The position numbers and the translations under genes are program-made. From assembly GCF_000350225.1 (NCBI RefSeq), contig NW_005179003.1, positions 32,255-96,254 on the forward strand: DNA of 64,000 nucleotides, in the 5' to 3' direction. This DNA is from Chondrus crispus. Taxonomy: Eukaryota; Rhodophyta; Florideophyceae; Gigartinales; Gigartinaceae. Position 1 is the first letter of the stretch. Every line of letters begins with the position of its first letter. This document shows positions 61,801-64,000 of the stretch, piece by piece. Below the pieces are notes generated by a model, which made no database searches, was not told the DNA's origin, and was given only the letters and a program-made list of their open reading frames with translations.

Positions 61801-61863
61801 AAATCGAAAGAGATCAGCGCAGCAGCGGCGAGGCAAATTAGGCAGGCTCTTGGAGTTGCGTGA
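58855..61863 (+). CDS. DUF7869-like transposase-type protein
   Basis: The ATG at 58855 (MTTTRRTTRAKRS) opens 1002 codons without a stop. The first ~300 residues are Ser/Thr/Pro-rich with repeated HTPESR and TPLRSGKRR words, then a basic cluster (KKRVYTYKSRRRGK). A CSECDL motif lies near residue 495. The core follows an RNase H-like order: SIILDGADQSAFG (about 555), FVQVDNCTRENKNRYFFGY (about 637) and LPIGHTHSDIDQAFS (about 675). QxDNCxxENKNR plus GHTHxDIDxxF is the signature of DUF7869, found in repeat-associated proteins of many eukaryotes. A C-terminal domain (FWVGRV, LTIHWWEVY) looks BAH/Tudor-like. The intact frame and TATA box suggest a recently active gene. Confidence 0.75.
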   Translation: MTTTRRTTRAKRSIAQASSSSHGEPLHTPESRTVAPPRTSPRSTARDSQSTPLRSGKRRVQLATPTTLHTPESRPVNPQQTPRSSRKRGCPPTDASPTAQNSQSSGLRDGKRRALSATPATSHTPLSTPPDTTQLFNVPIRHTSPCLPDSTMRNQPSPTTAIRRSPQRRSSSVSLDSGTVQRKLWSIRSLVIAARGIAAEPEVAPATPNAAESSPPELQEEDALATPNAAEYRTLEHEDELSKSGSDAEYRPPPPSNTRTKNGPPSQRSPASRSVANSETSPFKKRVYTYKSRRRGKGVESVLLKRRRAHADAFQNMEVDKLKCCIHRRCFYKVDARYVKAQVEHVSLLNRAGRRAYLEGLLEDNSGMFFFDGKAVCYKFLEKSLQFSRDFQGSVKGTPFSKRRSSLTSTVRNSEANQRDAVICFLERLSESTADHMPDRNEQHLPYFQKAQVFDIFFSEFSRLYSRAPPTRSYFYETWQKHVPNIKVRRVHRFTVCSECDLIRDLLSKAGTDESATRLLRERKTTHNDMVAAERREYQKKCDKAGLYPAKYCSIILDGADQSAFGLPHFLFNTKHTKGHSIKVKLIGLLEHGPVKHLSLFTMTDEYETGANHVLEALHRTLMVQAEKGPLPDTLFVQVDNCTRENKNRYFFGYMESLVAWGVFQEVFVSFLPIGHTHSDIDQAFSCTARRLRHHEAITLEDLITELGKAYNPPPHVADLRQIINFSGLCDQERCLEKPQRFSHFRYFKFHRVEGIPEYRGNSFNTACSARVGCNDDWGSLKVGQCTGGFLKFAPDLAKTPPTEATCPNDLDKINTRLVSEETRVNDRRKLAQLRLLRDRVYESRLERFHWNLRDVFEMKGKYRTVTDAVDGLQDEIEHDEVEIEMEEQPLQDLEYECNDFVAVRGSSCSIETVPFWVGRVISIHKDDEGVTTDLTIHWWEVYNGKCAWTGKYAPSGLHDIRKPWTEFISVATVLSRFSELKKSKEISAAAARQIRQALGVA

Positions 61864-62280
61864 TATGCTGGGTGGCCTCCGCTACTCGGTGGTCAGCTTG
61901 ACGCAGTCAGATACGGTAGTGAGGGTGCAATGCCCTGGTAAACTTTGGTAAACGTGGGTGCAGCAGTACCAAAGGCCGGTTGCGACGCACCCTGGGTTTG
62001 ACCAAAGATATTCATATCAGCTGAGCCTACAGCAGTAACTGGCAAAAGAGCATCTGACTGCCTCCAGTCTCTCTACTGCAATATATATGCCACAAATGCG
62101 CATTACCATAGATATTTCTCCAGCGCACACCCCACCATACTGCATCGTTAGTTGTTTGAGGCCCGACATGTAGTTCGTGGATGTGAGCAAGTAGCGAAGG
62201 TTCCTTCGAGGCAGACATAACTTTTATTTCTCTTCAACCTTTCCTAGATCTACGAAATGCACATATTAAGCCGGAACAAA
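61864..62280. other. 3' flank of the DUF7869-like gene
   Basis: About 400 bp without a recognisable gene. The words TTTGGTAAAC and GGTAAAC near 61940 are short direct repeats. I found no inverted copy of the 58.2-58.8 kb flank. Confidence 0.35.
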
Positions 62281-62748
62281 TTACCAATATGTATTATCAC
62301 GAAGCCACACTCCCTTGATGATATTGACCACCTTATCAATTGACTTGGCAGTGGCTGGATGTGCAATCAACGGTACGGCCGATGGGTTCGACCTCACCAG
62401 TGAGGGGGGGTTGTCCACCTTCAGCTCCTGATTTTCTGTCAGACGAATATCGGCTGGGAGTTTATCTCCCAATTTGACTTGGGTTTGGAGTTTGCGACGC
62501 GGGGGGGGGGGGTGGACGTGACGATACGGGTCATCGTAGTGGGTCGGGGAGGCTTGAAGTGGGCCACAATCGCCAACTTCGAGCAAGTCCAGACACAATT
62601 TAGGATTAAATTCTGTCGGCAGATTGTGAACAGGTATCAAATTTTTATATAACATAAATTGTACTGCAATTTCCAAGTAAAATTGTATGATAATTTTTTT
62701 GATTTGGCCTATACAGAATCCCCCATCCCCCAGATTTAGAGAGTACAT
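62281..62748 (-). CDS. Unrecognised short ORF containing a G/C homopolymer
   Basis: A minus frame of about 155 codons has a plausible globular stretch (FNPKLCLDLLEVGDCGP, then ATAKSIDKVVNIIKGVWLRD). A run of about 11 G on the plus strand (about 62501-62513) encodes PPPP in it. The start is not an ATG. Family and function are unknown. It may be another gene fragment. Confidence 0.25.
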   Translation of the reverse strand: MYSLNLGDGGFCIGQIKKIIIQFYLEIAVQFMLYKNLIPVHNLPTEFNPKLCLDLLEVGDCGPLQASPTHYDDPYRHVHPPPPRRKLQTQVKLGDKLPADIRLTENQELKVDNPPSLVRSNPSAVPLIAHPATAKSIDKVVNIIKGVWLRDNTYW

Positions 62749-62912
62749 GTTGGACGATAACTTCTAAACTATTTTGGTTTGTCCACTTCTGTTTCCTGCA
62801 TATCACTACTACTGCTCTAAGCTTTACAACCATATAAAAATATCTGGAATCCGAAGGGGTGCCCCTGGTACTGTTTGGTATCCCAAATTCTGGTTACCAC
62901 CAAACCAGTGTT

Positions 62913-64000
62913 GTAGTCGCGTAGCATCGCAGCGATCGTTCGGTTGTATCGCTCCACCTGCCCGTTCGTCTGGGGATGGTACGCCGATGCGTACATATTA
63001 TTTATCCCCAGAACACGGCACGTGCTGTGGAAGAACTTGGCATTAAACTGCGGTCCGTTATCCGACAGCAACGTGCGCGGGACGCCGTACTTAAACACCC
63101 ACGATTCGCAGAACGCAACTGCGACGGTGTATGCGGTTATCGTGCGAAGCGCAACGACTTGCGTCAGCTTGCTAACGCGGTCCGTGATCACGAGCAGGAA
63201 CCGTTTTTCTGACTTCGTCTTGGGGAGCGGCCCCAAGATGTCGATGGCCAGACTCTCGAGGGGCCTCGTAGCTGGAAACAATCTCAATCGGTTGAGATGT
63301 TTCCTCAGCTTGACCCGGTTCATCGCGCAGGTTCGACAACCTCGCACCGTGGCGGCAACATCTGCGGCCAGATGGGGCCAGTAGTACTCGCGACGGAGCG
63401 CGTAGTACATACGGTCCTGGCCCGGGTGCCCTGCGATGACCGGGTTGTGGCACAGGCGAAGGAGCCTGGCTCGGAGCGTCCGAGGTGCCACCACCTGCAC
63501 GATAGCAGGGTCGAAGGGTTGTCTCCGTTTGAGCACCCCCTGGTGGTCCTCGAAGAACGCGGAGTCCCGGGACTCTGACTGTCGTGCCAAAACGGTTTGG
63601 CAGAAGTCATCCACGCGTTGCTCTTCGGCAATCTCCTCTATCGTAAGAGGAGCCGGAAGGTCGTCCTGCGGAGGCGCGACCGAAGAGTCGTGCGCGCCAG
63701 CCTCGTGGTCTGCGGTGCGCTCGATGTCGGTGGCGTCGAACTCGTCATTCTCCTCCCAGAACGAATTGGGTCCTTGGAGAGCGGGGGCTTCGTCGTCGCC
63801 CCTCGGCTCGTCGCGCGCTCGGGCGCGCGACCTTCTTTGTGATCTGGCTTGGTTCCGTGTCGTCGCGAAGATGTGCTCGACCTCGTGGTCGCAGCTCGCG
63901 ATGAAAACGTGGCCCGCGAGCTCGTTCGATACGTCTCGAACGGTCGTGCCCGCGTCGAAGGTGGGAATGTTGTCATCCACCTCGACGCTGGGGCGACGGT
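62913..64000 (-). pseudogene. Second copy of element B integrase region, truncated
   Basis: The minus strand reads from the RNase H/integrase linker through the integrase core, nearly identical to 23325-24395. Unlike that copy it has no frameshift or stop here and keeps the catalytic LLSDNGPQF. The homology ends abruptly after AMLRDY at 62913, in the middle of the integrase, and runs off the window at 64000. It lies in the orientation opposite to element B and is a separate, 3'-truncated insertion. Confidence 0.9.

Noticed and set aside
1..64000. tRNA, rRNA or CRISPR features
   Set aside because: No cloverleaf-like gene, rRNA-like block or regularly spaced direct repeats were recognised by reading; a tRNAscan/Infernal run would be needed to exclude small RNAs.

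Overview
This window is repeat-rich nuclear DNA from a eukaryote. Chromodomain Ty3/gypsy retrotransposons, a Helitron helicase, GT-AG introns and broken copies of eukaryotic genes (SF3B1, EMC3, ARP5, UTP6, MFSD5) all point that way. An HLIP/LHC-like protein, a cyanobacterial/plastid-type GST and an H+-pyrophosphatase-like protein suggest a photosynthetic lineage. A red alga is my guess, not a demonstrated fact. I recognised no rRNA, tRNA or CRISPR.

The left 43 kb is a nested set of insertions. A Helitron-type PIF1 helicase (2304-3455, minus) is cut by LTR family A. Element A has an LTR at 3456-4485, gag-pol at 4649-12359, a long 3' region, an antisense ORF, a polypurine tract and a 3' LTR at 42416-43482. 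An inverted solo LTR of its own family sits in gag (4882-5923, target duplication GCTGA). Its antisense ORF is split by element B (17173-41481), which has two 607/608-bp LTRs about 97% identical by eye. Element B carries its own gag-pol (17860-25151) and its own antisense ORF (38304-40546). The 3' region of element B is in turn interrupted by about 11.6 kb of AT-richer DNA (26341 to about 37900). A related solo LTR lies at 773-1472 (duplication GGAAG), and a second copy of the element B integrase runs off the right edge.

The AT-rich insert carries a three-gene cassette that I cannot match to a described element. A1 (29489-31864, minus) is an acidic-tailed protein. B1 (32129-36061, plus, 1310 aa) has features of a TNP2/Plavaka-type DDE transposase. 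C1 (36169-37590, minus) has a Tudor-like N-terminus. A diverged second set of the same three genes lies at 47.8-58.2 kb (A2, C2, and B2, which is truncated), in a different order.

The second set is interleaved with fragments of unrelated host genes, each broken: MFSD5, UTP6, an HLIP-like gene, a GST, two oppositely oriented pieces of SF3B1, EMC3 and ARP5. An H+-PPase-like fragment flanks the first set. I infer a mobile element family that co-occurs with, and perhaps captures, host gene fragments. At 58.9-61.9 kb is a 1002-aa DUF7869-like protein with a TATA box, probably another transposase-like gene.
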